Below, in pieces: positions 52,117 through 62,676 of a stretch of 64,000 bases of DNA. Below the pieces are notes generated by a model. The model worked only from the letters and a program-made list of their open reading frames with translations, was not told the DNA's origin and did not search any database. Source of the stretch: Aeromonas sp. FDAARGOS 1405 (GTDB taxonomy: Bacteria > Pseudomonadota > Gammaproteobacteria > Enterobacterales > Aeromonadaceae); contig NZ_CP077311.1 of NCBI RefSeq assembly GCF_019048265.1, positions 1,662,501-1,726,500 of the forward strand, given 5' to 3'. The translations under genes and the position numbers were made by a program. Numbering within the stretch: the stretch's first letter is position 1; every line of letters begins with the position of its first letter.

Positions 52117-53055
52117 ATGACCCAAGCCGCTGAACACATCACAGTGCTGCTGCACGAAGCCGTTGAAGGTCTGGCCATCAAGCCGGACGGAATCTATGTC
52201 GACGGCACTTTTGGCCGTGGTGGTCATTCTCGTCTGATCCTGCAACACCTTGGCCCCAATGGCCGCCTGATCGCCATCGACCGCGATCCCCAGGCTATCG
52301 CCGAAGCTGCCAAGATCCAGGACCCCCGTTTCGAAATCGTGCACGGCCCCTTCTCCGGTATCGCCTCCTATCTGGATGAGCGCGGTTTGTTGGGCAAGGT
52401 GGATGGCTTCCTGCTGGATCTGGGGGTCTCTTCACCCCAGTTGGATGATGCCGAGCGCGGCTTCAGCTTTATGAAAGATGGTCCTCTCGATATGCGGATG
52501 GACCCCACCTCCGGCCAGAGCGCTGCCGAGTGGCTGGCCAAGGCCGATGTGGATGACATCGCCTGGGTGCTGAAGACCTTCGGTGAGGAGCGTTTTGCCA
52601 AGAAGATCGCCCGTGCCATTGTGCACGACCGTGTGACCGAGCCTTATGTGCGTACCCGCCAACTGGCGGAGATGATTGCCCGGGTCAATCCGAGCAAGGA
52701 GAAAGGCAAGCATGCGGCAACCCGCAGTTTCCAGGCCATTCGCATCTATATCAACAGCGAGCTGGACGAGATCGAAACCGCGCTCAACGGTGCACTGGAA
52801 GTGCTGGCACCACATGGCCGTCTGTCGGTGATTAGCTTCCATTCGCTGGAAGACCGGTTGGTAAAGCATTTCATCCGCAAGCACGAAAAAGGGCCGGAAG
52901 TGCCTTACGGCATTCCGCTGACCGAGGCCCAACTGGCTGGCGGTCGCAAATTGAAGTCGGTCGGCAAGGCACTTAAGCCTTCTGATCATGAAGTATCTGA
53001 AAACAGCCGATCACGCAGCTCGGTGCTGCGGGTTGCCGAACGGCTAGCGGAGTAA
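52117..53055 (+). CDS. rsmH: 16S rRNA (cytosine-1402-N4)-methyltransferase RsmH
   Basis: RsmH (MraW) methylates N4 of C1402 in 16S rRNA, the same base whose ribose RsmI modifies. The 312-residue enzyme has the SAM-binding motif [16 protein letters not shown], the helical insert with [19 protein letters not shown], and the C-terminal signature [13 protein letters not shown]. Its start abuts the mraZ stop codon with no gap. Confidence 0.98.
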   Translation: MTQAAEHITVLLHEAVEGLAIKPDGIYVDGTFGRGGHSRLILQHLGPNGRLIAIDRDPQAIAEAAKIQDPRFEIVHGPFSGIASYLDERGLLGKVDGFLLDLGVSSPQLDDAERGFSFMKDGPLDMRMDPTSGQSAAEWLAKADVDDIAWVLKTFGEERFAKKIARAIVHDRVTEPYVRTRQLAEMIARVNPSKEKGKHAATRSFQAIRIYINSELDEIETALNGALEVLAPHGRLSVISFHSLEDRLVKHFIRKHEKGPEVPYGIPLTEAQLAGGRKLKSVGKALKPSDHEVSENSRSRSSVLRVAERLAE

Positions 53056-53058
53056 GCG

Positions 53059-53373
53059 ATGAGCGAAGTGCGTGTTCATCTGGCCAAGGAGATCGTTGCC
53101 GATCTCTGGCGGCACAAGCTGCAGATTTTTCTGTCGGTCGCCGTGCTGGTGACCGCGTTTGCCGTGATCCTGGTGACCAACATGACCCGTGGTCTGACGG
53201 CCAAGCAGAACGATCTGATGGCGGAAGAGGATCGCCTCAATATCGAATGGCGCCACCTGCTGCTGGAGCAGGGCACCCTGGCTGAACACTCCCGGGTGGC
53301 GAGTCTGGCGATGGACAAGTTGCAAATGGGTCGTCCGCTGGTGACCACCGAGAAGGTAATTACCCAACCATGA
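53059..53373 (+). CDS. ftsL: cell division protein FtsL
   Basis: FtsL is a bitopic divisome protein that with FtsB and FtsQ controls FtsWI. The 104-residue protein has a short cytoplasmic N-terminus, one membrane helix (about 20-41) and a periplasmic leucine-zipper-like coiled coil (about 45-90, TAKQNDLMAEEDRLNIEWRH). It overlaps ftsI by 4 bp. The family is poorly conserved; identification rests on layout and position. Confidence 0.95.
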   Translation: MSEVRVHLAKEIVADLWRHKLQIFLSVAVLVTAFAVILVTNMTRGLTAKQNDLMAEEDRLNIEWRHLLLEQGTLAEHSRVASLAMDKLQMGRPLVTTEKVITQP

Positions 53374-55124
53374 AACGCAAGGCTACAGCCAAAGCTGCCA
53401 AAGCGAATGTCAAAGCGCCATCGATCTATCCGTGGCGCTTTCGCACGCTTGCGGTGTTTATCGGCATCGCGTTTGTGGGTCTGATCCTGCGTCTGGCCTG
53501 GATCCAGGTGATCAATCCGGATCGTCTGCGTCAGGAGGGTGACATGCGCTCCCTGCGTACCACCTCTACCCAGGCGGTGCGCGGTATGATCACCGATCGC
53601 AACGGCGAGCAGCTGGCGGTTTCTGTGCCGGTCGAAGCGGTCTGGGCCGATCCCAAGACGGTACACGAGTCCGGTGCCATCAATAATGAGCGAGCCTGGC
53701 TGGCGCTCTCCGCCGTGCTCAAGCTCGACATCAATACCCTCAAACACCGCATCGCCAACCCCAGCAAGCGCTTCGTCTATCTGCAGCGTCAGGTTACTCC
53801 TGCGGTGGCGGAATATATCAAGGGGCTCAAGCTGGGTGGCGTCTATCTGCGTCCCGAGTCACGCCGCTTCTATCCGACCGGCGAAATCAGTGCCCATCTG
53901 GTGGGGGTGACCAACATCGATGGCAGCGGTATTGAAGGGATTGAGCGCAGTTACAACGAGTGGCTGACGGCGACGCCCGGCGAAATGCGGGTGCGCAAGG
54001 ATCGTCAGGGGCGCGTCATCGAGCGGCTTGGCATCGTCAAAGAGGGCAAGAATGCCAACGATCTGCAGCTCAGTATCGATCAGCGGGTGCAGGCTCTGGC
54101 CTACCGTGCCCTCAAGCGGGCAACCGACGAGAACAAGGCGACCTCCGGCTCCATGGTGATGCTGGATATCAAGACCGGTGAAGTACTCGCCATGGTCAAC
54201 ACCCCCTCCTATAACCCGAACAACCGCGGCCAGTATCAGAGCTTCCGGGTACGCAACCGGGTGGTGACCGATACCTACGAACCGGGCTCTACCGTCAAGC
54301 CATTGATTTTGCTCAGTGCCTTGCAGGCAGGGGTCACCAGCTGGAAAGATTTCATTCCCGGTGGGCCGCTCTTTATCGGTGCCAAGCAGATCAAGGACGT
54401 CAGTATCCACAAGGCGACCAACCTCTACGATATCCTGCGCTACTCCTCCAACATCGGTATGTCGCGCATCGCGCTGCGGATGCCGGCGCAGGAGATGATC
54501 AATACCCTCAGCATGTTTGGTTTCGGCATGGATACCGGCAGCGGGCTGATGGGCGAGAGCAGCGGCATGCTGCCCCAGCGTCGTCGCTGGTCCGATATCG
54601 AGCGGGCAACCCTCTCGTTCGGTTATGGTCTGCGAGTCACCCCGCTGCAACTGGCTTCCGCCTACGCCACCCTGGCCAACAAGGGCAAGCGAGTGCCCAT
54701 CTCCATCGTCAAGGTGACCACGCCGCCCAAGGGTGAGCAGGTGATCGACCACAACAACGCCTCCGCCATGCTGCAGGCACTGGAGTACGTGGTCGACAAC
54801 GCTATTCCCAAAGCCAAGATTCCGGGTTATCGGGTCGGTGGCAAGAGTGGTACCGCCAAGGTCGCCGTTGCCGGAGGCTACGGCAAGGATTACATGGCCT
54901 GGTTTGCCGGTTTTGCCCCTGCCAGTAATCCCCGTTTCGTCATGGTGGTGGTGATTAACGAGCCAAAAGGCAGTGCTTACTATGGCGGTGCCGTGGCGAC
55001 CCCGCCGTTTGCAGAGGCCATGGGCGGGGTACTGCAACTCTTCAACATTCGTCCTGACGCGGTGCCCACAGCGGTGCCCGCCAAACTTGCCCGTACGGAG
55101 GCTCCTCTTGTCCCGCGCACTTGA
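53370..55124 (+). CDS. ftsI: peptidoglycan D,D-transpeptidase FtsI (PBP3)
   Basis: FtsI cross-links septal peptidoglycan with FtsW. The 584-residue protein has an N-terminal membrane helix (about 24-44), a pedestal domain (about 60-230) and the transpeptidase domain with catalytic Ser307 in EPGSTVKP, the SSN motif (YSSNIGMSR) and the KSGT motif (VGGKSGTAKV). It overlaps ftsL at the start and, at the end, runs 17 bp into murE. Confidence 0.98.
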   Translation: MKRKATAKAAKANVKAPSIYPWRFRTLAVFIGIAFVGLILRLAWIQVINPDRLRQEGDMRSLRTTSTQAVRGMITDRNGEQLAVSVPVEAVWADPKTVHESGAINNERAWLALSAVLKLDINTLKHRIANPSKRFVYLQRQVTPAVAEYIKGLKLGGVYLRPESRRFYPTGEISAHLVGVTNIDGSGIEGIERSYNEWLTATPGEMRVRKDRQGRVIERLGIVKEGKNANDLQLSIDQRVQALAYRALKRATDENKATSGSMVMLDIKTGEVLAMVNTPSYNPNNRGQYQSFRVRNRVVTDTYEPGSTVKPLILLSALQAGVTSWKDFIPGGPLFIGAKQIKDVSIHKATNLYDILRYSSNIGMSRIALRMPAQEMINTLSMFGFGMDTGSGLMGESSGMLPQRRRWSDIERATLSFGYGLRVTPLQLASAYATLANKGKRVPISIVKVTTPPKGEQVIDHNNASAMLQALEYVVDNAIPKAKIPGYRVGGKSGTAKVAVAGGYGKDYMAWFAGFAPASNPRFVMVVVINEPKGSAYYGGAVATPPFAEAMGGVLQLFNIRPDAVPTAVPAKLARTEAPLVPRT

Positions 55125-56589
55125 TGCATTACTGCGCCCCTTCGGTATCCAGGCGCCGGCGCTCACTCTGACCGATATCCAGCTGGATAGTCGGCGGGTT
55201 GGCCCCGGCTCGCTCTTCGTGGCTATTTGCGGTCATCAGGTGGATGGCAGACGTTTCATCGAACAGGCGGTTGCTCAGGGAGCGACCGCTGTTGTGTTTG
55301 AGGAGGATGGTGAATTTATCCCACCATCGACTCCGGTTCCCTGTATCGGGATGCGGGATCTGCCCGCTCACCTCTCTGCGCTTGCGGGCTATTTCTACGA
55401 TCAGCCAGCCCAAAAATTGGATCTGGTCGGGATCACCGGCACCAACGGCAAGAGCACTACCGCTTTGCTGGTCGCCAACTGGCGCACCCTGCTGGGTGGT
55501 AAGGCCGGGGTGATGGGCACCATCGGCAACGGCCTGTTTGGCCATCTGATCGAAGCGGAAAATACCACTGGCAGCGCCGTGCAGGTACAAGCCAATCTGG
55601 CTGCGCTGCAAGAGCAGGGGGCGGATCTGGTGGCGATGGAGGTCTCCAGCCATGGTCTGGTGCAGCACCGTGTCGCCGCGCTGCCCTTTTCCGCCGCTGT
55701 CTTTACCAACCTGAGCCGGGATCACCTCGACTACCACGGCACCATGGAAGCCTATGGCGCGGCCAAGGAGCAGCTGCTGCAGCTGGTCGACGAGTCGAAT
55801 GCGGTGATTAACCGAGATGACGAATTGGGTGCCAAGTGGCTCGAAAAATACCCGGCAGCGGTGGCTTTCAGTGTGAATGGCCCGATTGAACACCATTTTG
55901 GCCGTCAATTAACGGCGCAGCAGCTCGATTTTCACCAGCAAGGTTTTCGCGCGCAGATTAACTCCAGCTGGGGGAATGGTGTATTATCCGCCCCCTTGCT
56001 CGGGCGCTTCAACGTCAGCAATGTGCTGGCGGCGATGGGCGTAATGCTGGTGCTCGGTTACGACTTCCATGAGCTACTGGCAACTGCCCCGAAATTGCAG
56101 CCAGTGACCGGTCGTATGGAGTGTTTCGGCGGTGGTGATACGCCGCTGGCGGTGGTCGATTACGCCCACACCCCTGATGCGCTGGAAAAGGCATTGCAGG
56201 CCCTGCGGGTGCACTGCACCGGCCAGCTTTGGTGTCTGATTGGCTGTGGTGGCGACCGCGATCGCGGCAAGCGTCCCATGATGGCCGCCATGGCCGAGCA
56301 GTATGCGGATCGCGTGATCCTGACCGACGACAATCCCCGTACCGAGGAGCCGGCCCGGATCATGGCCGACATGGTGGCGGGTCTTCGCGATCCTGCTGCG
56401 GTGCAGGTGGAGCACGACCGGGTCAAGGCGATTGCGCTGGCCATCGGTCAGGCGAGCAAGCAGGACATCATCCTGGTGGCCGGTAAGGGCCATGAGGATT
56501 ATCAGATCATTGGAACCGACAAGCGGCACTACAGCGACCGGGAAACCGTCGCGGCCGCCTTGCACACATTATTGGAGTCATTCAAATGA
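55108..56589 (+). CDS. murE: UDP-MurNAc-tripeptide synthetase MurE (meso-DAP adding)
   Basis: MurE adds meso-diaminopimelate to UDP-MurNAc-L-Ala-D-Glu. The DAP-specific motif DNPRTEEP is present, with the ATP site GITGTNGKSTT (109-119) and HDY-type MUR residues. I take TTG 55108 as the start (MSRALDALLRPFGIQ), with GGAGG six bases upstream, giving 493 residues, close to the E. coli 495. No in-frame ATG fits; one at 54973 would add 45 out-of-place residues inside ftsI. It overlaps ftsI by 17 bp and murF by ATGA. Confidence 0.93.
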   Translation: MSRALDALLRPFGIQAPALTLTDIQLDSRRVGPGSLFVAICGHQVDGRRFIEQAVAQGATAVVFEEDGEFIPPSTPVPCIGMRDLPAHLSALAGYFYDQPAQKLDLVGITGTNGKSTTALLVANWRTLLGGKAGVMGTIGNGLFGHLIEAENTTGSAVQVQANLAALQEQGADLVAMEVSSHGLVQHRVAALPFSAAVFTNLSRDHLDYHGTMEAYGAAKEQLLQLVDESNAVINRDDELGAKWLEKYPAAVAFSVNGPIEHHFGRQLTAQQLDFHQQGFRAQINSSWGNGVLSAPLLGRFNVSNVLAAMGVMLVLGYDFHELLATAPKLQPVTGRMECFGGGDTPLAVVDYAHTPDALEKALQALRVHCTGQLWCLIGCGGDRDRGKRPMMAAMAEQYADRVILTDDNPRTEEPARIMADMVAGLRDPAAVQVEHDRVKAIALAIGQASKQDIILVAGKGHEDYQIIGTDKRHYSDRETVAAALHTLLESFK

Positions 56590-57941
56590 TGACCCTCAGG
56601 CTTGCCGAGCTGGCGCAGGTACTCGATGCCCGTCTGATTGGTGACGATGGCGAGATCACCGTTGTCAGTACCGACACCCGCACTTTGGGCGCGGGTGCCC
56701 TGTTCGTTGCCCTGCGCGGCGAGCGTTTCGATGCCCACGATTTTTGCGAGCAGGCTGTTCAGGCAGGGGCCTCTGCTCTGCTGGTCGAGCGTGAGCTGCC
56801 GCTGGCCATTCCCCAGCTGGTGGTGGCGGACAGCCTCAAGGGGCTGGGCCGACTCGGCAAGCTGGTGCGCGAGCGCATCAATCCGAAAGTGCTGGCCATT
56901 ACCGGCAGCTGCGGCAAGACCACGGTGAAGGAGATGGCAACTGCCATCCTGCGCAACGAAGGGGAAGTGCTGGCCACCGCTGGCAACTTCAACAACGAGG
57001 TGGGCGTGCCGCTCACCCTGCTGCGCCTCGAGCCGCAACACCGGTTTGCAGTGATGGAGCTGGGTGCCAACCATCCGGGCGAGATCGCCTGGACTACCTC
57101 GCTGGCCAAACCCGATGCCGCCATCATCAACAACGTGGCGGCGGCCCATCTGGAGGGCTTCGGCTCGCTGGAAGGTGTGTTCCACGCCAAGAGCGAAATT
57201 TTTGAGGGGCTGAGCGAGGGCGGCACGGCCATCGTCAACGCCGACAACGAATTCTGGCCGAAGTGGCGGGAACGCGGCATTCAGTGCGCCTTCTCCATCG
57301 ACGATCAGAGCCAGCCGTTCCACGCGCGCAACCTTGTGCTCAACGAACAAGGCTGCGCCGAGTTCGTGATGGTGACCCCGCAGGGTGAGCTGAGCCTGAC
57401 TCTGGCGATCCCGGGTCGCCACAACGTGGCCAATGCGCTGGCTGCTGCTGCCGGTACCCTGGTACTCGGTGCTTCTCTGGCCTCGGTCAAAGCCGGTCTG
57501 GAGCAGATGGCTCCGGTCAAGGGACGCTTCTGTGTTCAGCACTGGGGCGGTCTGACCCTGGTGGATGATACCTACAACGCCAGCGTGGAGTCCGTGCTGG
57601 CGGGCATCGATGCCTTGACCGCCATGAGCGGCTTTAAGGTGCTGGTGTTTGGCGACATGCGGGAACTGGGTGAGGAGTCTGCCGAGCAACATGCCCGGGT
57701 TGGCCGTCATGCCCGCGAGTGCGGTCTGGATGCCGTGCTGACAGTAGGGGAACATAGTCGCTATACCGCAGATGCCGCGGCTGGCCGACATTTCGATAAC
57801 AAGGCGTCGTTGTTTGAAGTGCTTGCGCAAATGATAAATACACATCAGGAAATTTCGATTCTGGTCAAGGGTGCCCGTGGCTCCCGCATGGAAGATATCG
57901 TCGAGATGGTCAAAGGCCATCAGGAGTCAGCCACATGCTAG
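56586..57941 (+). CDS. murF: UDP-MurNAc-pentapeptide synthetase MurF
   Basis: MurF adds D-Ala-D-Ala to complete the UDP-MurNAc-pentapeptide. The 451-residue ligase has the ATP motif [13 protein letters not shown], the [12 protein letters not shown] block and the MUR residues [10 protein letters not shown] and DTYNASVES. The ATG overlaps the murE stop codon. Its end overlaps mraY by 7 bp. Confidence 0.97.
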   Translation: MMTLRLAELAQVLDARLIGDDGEITVVSTDTRTLGAGALFVALRGERFDAHDFCEQAVQAGASALLVERELPLAIPQLVVADSLKGLGRLGKLVRERINPKVLAITGSCGKTTVKEMATAILRNEGEVLATAGNFNNEVGVPLTLLRLEPQHRFAVMELGANHPGEIAWTTSLAKPDAAIINNVAAAHLEGFGSLEGVFHAKSEIFEGLSEGGTAIVNADNEFWPKWRERGIQCAFSIDDQSQPFHARNLVLNEQGCAEFVMVTPQGELSLTLAIPGRHNVANALAAAAGTLVLGASLASVKAGLEQMAPVKGRFCVQHWGGLTLVDDTYNASVESVLAGIDALTAMSGFKVLVFGDMRELGEESAEQHARVGRHARECGLDAVLTVGEHSRYTADAAAGRHFDNKASLFEVLAQMINTHQEISILVKGARGSRMEDIVEMVKGHQESATC

Positions 57942-59017
57942 TCTGGCTGGCCGAACTGCTCACCCCGCACTTCACCTTCTTCAACGTCTTCTCCTACCTG
58001 ACGTTTCGCGCCATCCTGTCGATCATTACCGGTCTGGGAGTTGCGCTCTGGATGGGGCCGCGCCTCATTCGTCGCCTGCAGATCCTGAAGTTCGGTCAGG
58101 TGATCCGCAACGATGGTCCCGAGTCCCACCTCAGCAAGCGGGGCACTCCGACCATGGGTGGTCTGATGATCATTGCTGCGATTTTCACGTCTGTGCTGCT
58201 CTGGTGCCGCCTCGACAACCCCTATGTCTGGCTGGTGCTGTTTGTGCTGGGTGCCTATGGCGCCATCGGCTTTGCCGACGACTACCTTAAGGTGGTGCGC
58301 AAGAATACCGACGGCCTGATCGCCCGCTGGAAGTACTTCTGGCAATCCGCGGTAGCGCTGGGAGTGGCTGTATTCCTCTACGCCACGGCCACCCATGATG
58401 GTCAGACCCAGCTGGTGGTGCCCTTCCTCAAGGATGTGATGCCGCAACTTGGCCTGATGTTTATCCTGCTCACCTATTTCGTCATTGTTGGTACCTCCAA
58501 CGCGGTCAACCTGACCGATGGTCTGGATGGCTTGGCCATCATGCCGACCGTGATGGTGGCGGGCGGCTTTGCGTTTATCGCCTGGGCAACCGGCAACGTC
58601 AACTTCGCCAGTTACCTGCATATTCCCTATGTTCCCTATACCTCCGAGCTGGTGATCGTCTGTACTGCCATCGTCGGGGCAGGTCTGGGCTTTCTCTGGT
58701 TCAACACCTATCCGGCACAGGTCTTCATGGGGGACGTCGGTTCCCTGGCATTGGGCGGCGCGCTCGGCACCATCGCCGTGCTGGTACGCCAGGAGTTCCT
58801 GCTGGTGATCATGGGCGGTGTCTTCGTGATGGAGACTGTCTCGGTGATCCTGCAGGTGGGGTCTTACAAGCTGCGCGGCGTGCGGATCTTCCGCATGGCG
58901 CCGATCCATCACCACTACGAGAAGAAGGGCTGGCCGGAGCCGCGCGTTATCGTGCGTTTCTGGATCATCACCCTCGTGCTGGTGCTGTTGGGTCTTGCCA
59001 CCCTGAAGGTGAGGTAA
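57935..59017 (+). CDS. mraY: phospho-MurNAc-pentapeptide transferase MraY
   Basis: MraY transfers phospho-MurNAc-pentapeptide to undecaprenyl phosphate and forms lipid I in the inner membrane. The 360-residue protein has ten hydrophobic segments. Key motifs are [29 protein letters not shown] (catalytic Asp pair), [14 protein letters not shown] and [13 protein letters not shown]. It lies between murF and murD in the standard order. Confidence 0.98.
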   Translation: MLVWLAELLTPHFTFFNVFSYLTFRAILSIITGLGVALWMGPRLIRRLQILKFGQVIRNDGPESHLSKRGTPTMGGLMIIAAIFTSVLLWCRLDNPYVWLVLFVLGAYGAIGFADDYLKVVRKNTDGLIARWKYFWQSAVALGVAVFLYATATHDGQTQLVVPFLKDVMPQLGLMFILLTYFVIVGTSNAVNLTDGLDGLAIMPTVMVAGGFAFIAWATGNVNFASYLHIPYVPYTSELVIVCTAIVGAGLGFLWFNTYPAQVFMGDVGSLALGGALGTIAVLVRQEFLLVIMGGVFVMETVSVILQVGSYKLRGVRIFRMAPIHHHYEKKGWPEPRVIVRFWIITLVLVLLGLATLKVR

Positions 59018-59021
59018 GGCC

Positions 59022-60305
59022 ATGGTCATCGTTATCGGACTCGGCAAAACCGGACTCTCCTGCGTCGACTACTTCCTCGGCCGTGGTGTCACCCCACTGG
59101 TGATGGACACTCGCGCCAACCCGCCCGGCAAGGATCAACTACCTGCCGAGGTGGAACTCATTTACGGGCTGGATGGTGAGCGACTCAAACAGGCGCATAT
59201 GATCGTCGCGAGCCCGGGCATTGCCCTGGCTACCCCTGAATTGAAAGCGGCTGCCGAATGTGGTGTGCAGATCGTCGGCGATATCGAGTTGTTCGTTCGC
59301 GAGACCGAGACACCGGTCATCGCCATCACAGGTTCCAATGGCAAGAGCACTGTCACGACCCTGGTGGGTGAGATGATTGCCGAAGCCGGGCTCAAGGTGG
59401 GCGTGGGCGGCAATATCGGTACGCCTGCGCTGGAGCTGCTCAAGCAGCCGATGGATCTCTGCGTACTGGAGCTATCCAGCTTCCAGTTGGAGACCACTCA
59501 CAGCCTGCGTGCTGCCGCCTCTGTGGTGCTGAACCTCTCTGAAGATCACATGGATCGCTATCAGGGTATGGCCGACTACCGTGCCGCCAAGATGGAGATC
59601 CATCAGCACTCCAAACACATTCTGGTCAATCGCGACGATCCCCAGACTTTGCCCGATGTGGGTCAGGTGTGGCAGAGCTTCGGTCTTGACTGCAATGGCT
59701 ATGGCCGCTGCCTGCTGGATGGTCGCTACTGGTTGACCCTGCACGGCGAGCCGCTGCTGGCGGTGGACGAGATGAAGATCGTCGGTGCCCACAATCAGGC
59801 CAACGCGCTGGCCGCCATGGCGCTGTGCGATGCGGTCGGCATTCCCCGCGCTGCCCAGCTCACCGTGCTGCGCCGCTTTGAAGGCTTGCCCCACCGTGCC
59901 CGTTTCGTGCGCGAAGTGAACGGGGTGCGCTGGATCAACGACTCCAAAGCCACCAACGTGGGAGCTACGCTAGCTGCCGTTGCCGGTGTGCGCGAGTCGG
60001 TCAAGGGGCGCCTGTTGCTGCTGGCCGGTGGTCAGGGCAAGGGGCAGGACTTTGGCCCGATCCAGGCGCTGCTGGGCAACCAGATCGATCACATGTACTG
60101 CTTCGGTCAGGATGCCGAGGTGCTGCTGGCTCTGGGCGAGCAGACCGAACGGGTGGCCGACCTGGCCGCTGCGGTTGCCAAAGCGGCGGCCGATGCCAAG
60201 CCCGGTGACTGGGTGCTGCTGGCGCCAGCCTGTGCCAGCCTGGATCAGTTCAAGTCGTTCGAGGTGCGTGGCGATCGCTTTACCGAGATGGTGATGGCGC
60301 TATGA
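59022..60305 (+). CDS. murD: UDP-MurNAc-L-alanine:D-glutamate ligase MurD
   Basis: MurD adds D-glutamate to UDP-MurNAc-L-Ala. The 427-residue ligase has the N-terminal nucleotide-sugar site ([19 protein letters not shown]), the ATP loop [27 protein letters not shown] and the C-terminal [11 protein letters not shown]. It starts 4 bp after mraY and overlaps ftsW by ATGA. Confidence 0.97.
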   Translation: MVIVIGLGKTGLSCVDYFLGRGVTPLVMDTRANPPGKDQLPAEVELIYGLDGERLKQAHMIVASPGIALATPELKAAAECGVQIVGDIELFVRETETPVIAITGSNGKSTVTTLVGEMIAEAGLKVGVGGNIGTPALELLKQPMDLCVLELSSFQLETTHSLRAAASVVLNLSEDHMDRYQGMADYRAAKMEIHQHSKHILVNRDDPQTLPDVGQVWQSFGLDCNGYGRCLLDGRYWLTLHGEPLLAVDEMKIVGAHNQANALAAMALCDAVGIPRAAQLTVLRRFEGLPHRARFVREVNGVRWINDSKATNVGATLAAVAGVRESVKGRLLLLAGGQGKGQDFGPIQALLGNQIDHMYCFGQDAEVLLALGEQTERVADLAAAVAKAAADAKPGDWVLLAPACASLDQFKSFEVRGDRFTEMVMAL

Positions 60306-61483
60306 ATGCCCTTCGCGCAGCCGCAGGTCTGTTCCAGCGCTGGCTATTGCCGACGCGCCCTGCCGGCCTCTATGACCGGCAGTTGGTGTTGCTGGCGCTC
60401 TCCCTGATGGCGGTCGGGGTGGTGATCGTGGCATCAGCTTCGATCCCGGAGGGGATCTCCCTGGGGGATGATCCCTTCATGTTTGTGAAGCGTCACGCCA
60501 TGTTTCTGGTGATGGCGCTCGGTATCTCCTGGTTTGTGTTGCAGGTGCCGATGGCGCGCTGGCAGGAGTACAACGGACCCATGCTGTTGCTGGCCATTCT
60601 GCTGCTGGTACTGGTGCTGGTGGTCGGGCGCAATGTCAACGGTGCGGTGCGCTGGCTGCCACTGGGCCCGTTCAACCTGCAGCCGGCCGAGTTTGGCAAG
60701 CTGGCGCTATTCGTCTATCTGGCCGGTTATCTGGTGCGGCGTCAGAACGAGGTGCGTGAAGCCTGGCTTGGCTTCCTGAAACCCCTGGCGGTATTCGGGG
60801 TGCTGGCGATCCTGTTGCTGTTGCAACCGGATCTGGGGTCGACCGTGGTGATGTTCGTCACCTCGTTCGGCATGCTGTTTCTGGCTGGCGCCAAACTGTG
60901 GCAGTTCATGATCCTCATCGGTGGCGGTCTTGGCGGGGTGATCATGCTGATCATCGTCGAGCCCTACCGGATGCGTCGGGTGACCTCTTTTATGGATCCC
61001 TGGGCCGATCCGTTTGGCAGTGGCTACCAGTTGACCCAGTCGCTGATGGCGTTTGGCCGTGGCAGCTGGTTTGGCGAGGGGCTCGGCAACTCCATCCAGA
61101 AGATGGAGTACCTGCCGGAAGCGCATACCGACTTTGTGTTTGCGATCCTCGGCGAAGAGCTGGGTTACGTTGGGGTACTGGGCGCCCTGTGTCTCATCTT
61201 TGCGTTGGCGATCAAGGCGTTGAAGCTGGGGCATCGCGCCCTGCAAGCCGACCGCCTTTATGATGGCTATCTGGCTATCGGTATCGGCATCTGGTTCAGT
61301 TTCCAGACTTTCGTCAACGTCGGCGCGGCCAGCGGCATGATGCCGACCAAGGGCTTGACCCTGCCGCTGGTCAGTTACGGTGGCTCGAGTCTCATCATCA
61401 TGACAGTGGCGGTGAGCATGTTGATTCGAATCGATTTTGAGTTGCGTCAGGCGACTGCCCAGGCGCGGGTGCGGGAGGTTTAG
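60302..61483 (+). CDS. ftsW: peptidoglycan glycosyltransferase FtsW
   Basis: FtsW is the SEDS-family glycosyltransferase that polymerises lipid II at the septum with FtsI. The 393-residue protein has about ten membrane segments. SEDS landmarks are [53 protein letters not shown] and the C-terminal [12 protein letters not shown]. The stop codon TAG shares a base with the GTG start of murG. Confidence 0.97.
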   Translation: MNALRAAAGLFQRWLLPTRPAGLYDRQLVLLALSLMAVGVVIVASASIPEGISLGDDPFMFVKRHAMFLVMALGISWFVLQVPMARWQEYNGPMLLLAILLLVLVLVVGRNVNGAVRWLPLGPFNLQPAEFGKLALFVYLAGYLVRRQNEVREAWLGFLKPLAVFGVLAILLLLQPDLGSTVVMFVTSFGMLFLAGAKLWQFMILIGGGLGGVIMLIIVEPYRMRRVTSFMDPWADPFGSGYQLTQSLMAFGRGSWFGEGLGNSIQKMEYLPEAHTDFVFAILGEELGYVGVLGALCLIFALAIKALKLGHRALQADRLYDGYLAIGIGIWFSFQTFVNVGAASGMMPTKGLTLPLVSYGGSSLIIMTVAVSMLIRIDFELRQATAQARVREV

Positions 61484-62565
61484 TGAGCAAGACGCTGTTG
61501 GTGATGGCAGGTGGTACCGGGGGGCATGTCTTTCCCGGTCTGGCCGTGGCTGATCGACTGAGGGAGCAGGGCTGGACTGTCCACTGGCTGGGGACGGCGG
61601 ACCGGATGGAGGCGGAGCTGGTGCCCGCCCATGGTTATCCCATCTCCTTTATCGATATTCAGGGGGTGCGTGGCAACGGCATCAAGCGGCTGCTGGCGGC
61701 GCCCTATCGTATCGTCAAATCCATCTTGCAGGCGCGTCAGGTGCTCAAGACCGTTCGCCCTGATGTGGTGCTCGGTATGGGGGGCTTTGCCTCCGGTCCA
61801 GGGGGCGTGGCTGCCTGGTTCTCTGGCATCCCGTTGCTGCTCCATGAGCAGAATGCTGCTGCAGGCATGACTAACAAGCTGCTGGCGCGTATTGCCAAGC
61901 GGGTGCTGATGGCATTTCCGGGCGCCTTCGCGCCGAGCCGCCGCACCGCTGTGGTCGGCAATCCGGTGCGTCCCGAAGTGGTTGCCCTGCCGGATCCGCA
62001 GCTGCGCAGCGAAGCCGAGCCGCTGCATCTGCTGATCGTTGGTGGTAGCCTGGGTGCCCGCGTGCTCAACCAGCAGGTACCCGCTGCAGTCGCTGCGGCT
62101 GGTGTGCCTATCGAGGTGCGTCACCAGTGTGGCAAGGGCAATGCCGAGACAGTATCTGCTGCCTATGCCCAGCACGGTATCAAGGCCGAGGTAAGTGAAT
62201 TTATCAAGGATATGGCTGGCGCCTACGCCTGGGCAGATCTGGTGGTCTGCCGGGCGGGAGCACTGACGGTATCCGAGGTGGCCGCCGCCGGGGTAGCAGC
62301 CATTTTCGTGCCGCTTCCCCATGCGGTGGATGATCACCAGACCCGTAACGCCTTGACCCTGGTCGACGGCGGTGCGGCCGAGTTCCTGCCCCAGTCCGAG
62401 CTGAACACAACCTCACTCGCGGCACGCCTGACCTGGCTGGCTGGTCGCCGGGAGACCCTGTTTAACATGGCGAAAGCGGCTCGTCGCGTTGCCATCACAG
62501 ATGCGGCCGAGCGGGTTGCAGATGAGTGCAAACAGCTCGCCAGTGGGCAGAGTGGTAAAGATTGA
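61483..62565 (+). CDS. murG: UDP-GlcNAc:lipid I GlcNAc transferase MurG
   Basis: MurG adds GlcNAc to lipid I to give lipid II at the inner face of the membrane. The 360-residue GT-B enzyme has the G-loop [17 protein letters not shown], the second loop GGFASGPGG, and the UDP-GlcNAc site [10 protein letters not shown] and [13 protein letters not shown]. The start codon is GTG (61483), overlapping the ftsW stop, which implies translational coupling. A 111-bp gap separates it from murC. Confidence 0.97.
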   Translation: MSKTLLVMAGGTGGHVFPGLAVADRLREQGWTVHWLGTADRMEAELVPAHGYPISFIDIQGVRGNGIKRLLAAPYRIVKSILQARQVLKTVRPDVVLGMGGFASGPGGVAAWFSGIPLLLHEQNAAAGMTNKLLARIAKRVLMAFPGAFAPSRRTAVVGNPVRPEVVALPDPQLRSEAEPLHLLIVGGSLGARVLNQQVPAAVAAAGVPIEVRHQCGKGNAETVSAAYAQHGIKAEVSEFIKDMAGAYAWADLVVCRAGALTVSEVAAAGVAAIFVPLPHAVDDHQTRNALTLVDGGAAEFLPQSELNTTSLAARLTWLAGRRETLFNMAKAARRVAITDAAERVADECKQLASGQSGKD

Positions 62566-62676
62566 TGAGCAAGGTTGCAGCGGTGACACCGTGCAGCCTT
62601 GTACCTGTATGTATTGATGCCGCCGTGCAGCCGCGCTTTGACGGCACATTGCCTGCGGCAGACTAAAGAGACGATT

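Noticed and set aside
53859..57920. Long minus-strand frames (53859-55166 and 56529-57920) opposite ftsI, murE and murF
   Set aside because: Antisense shadows within the dcw cluster; no family resemblance, and the plus-strand genes are certain.
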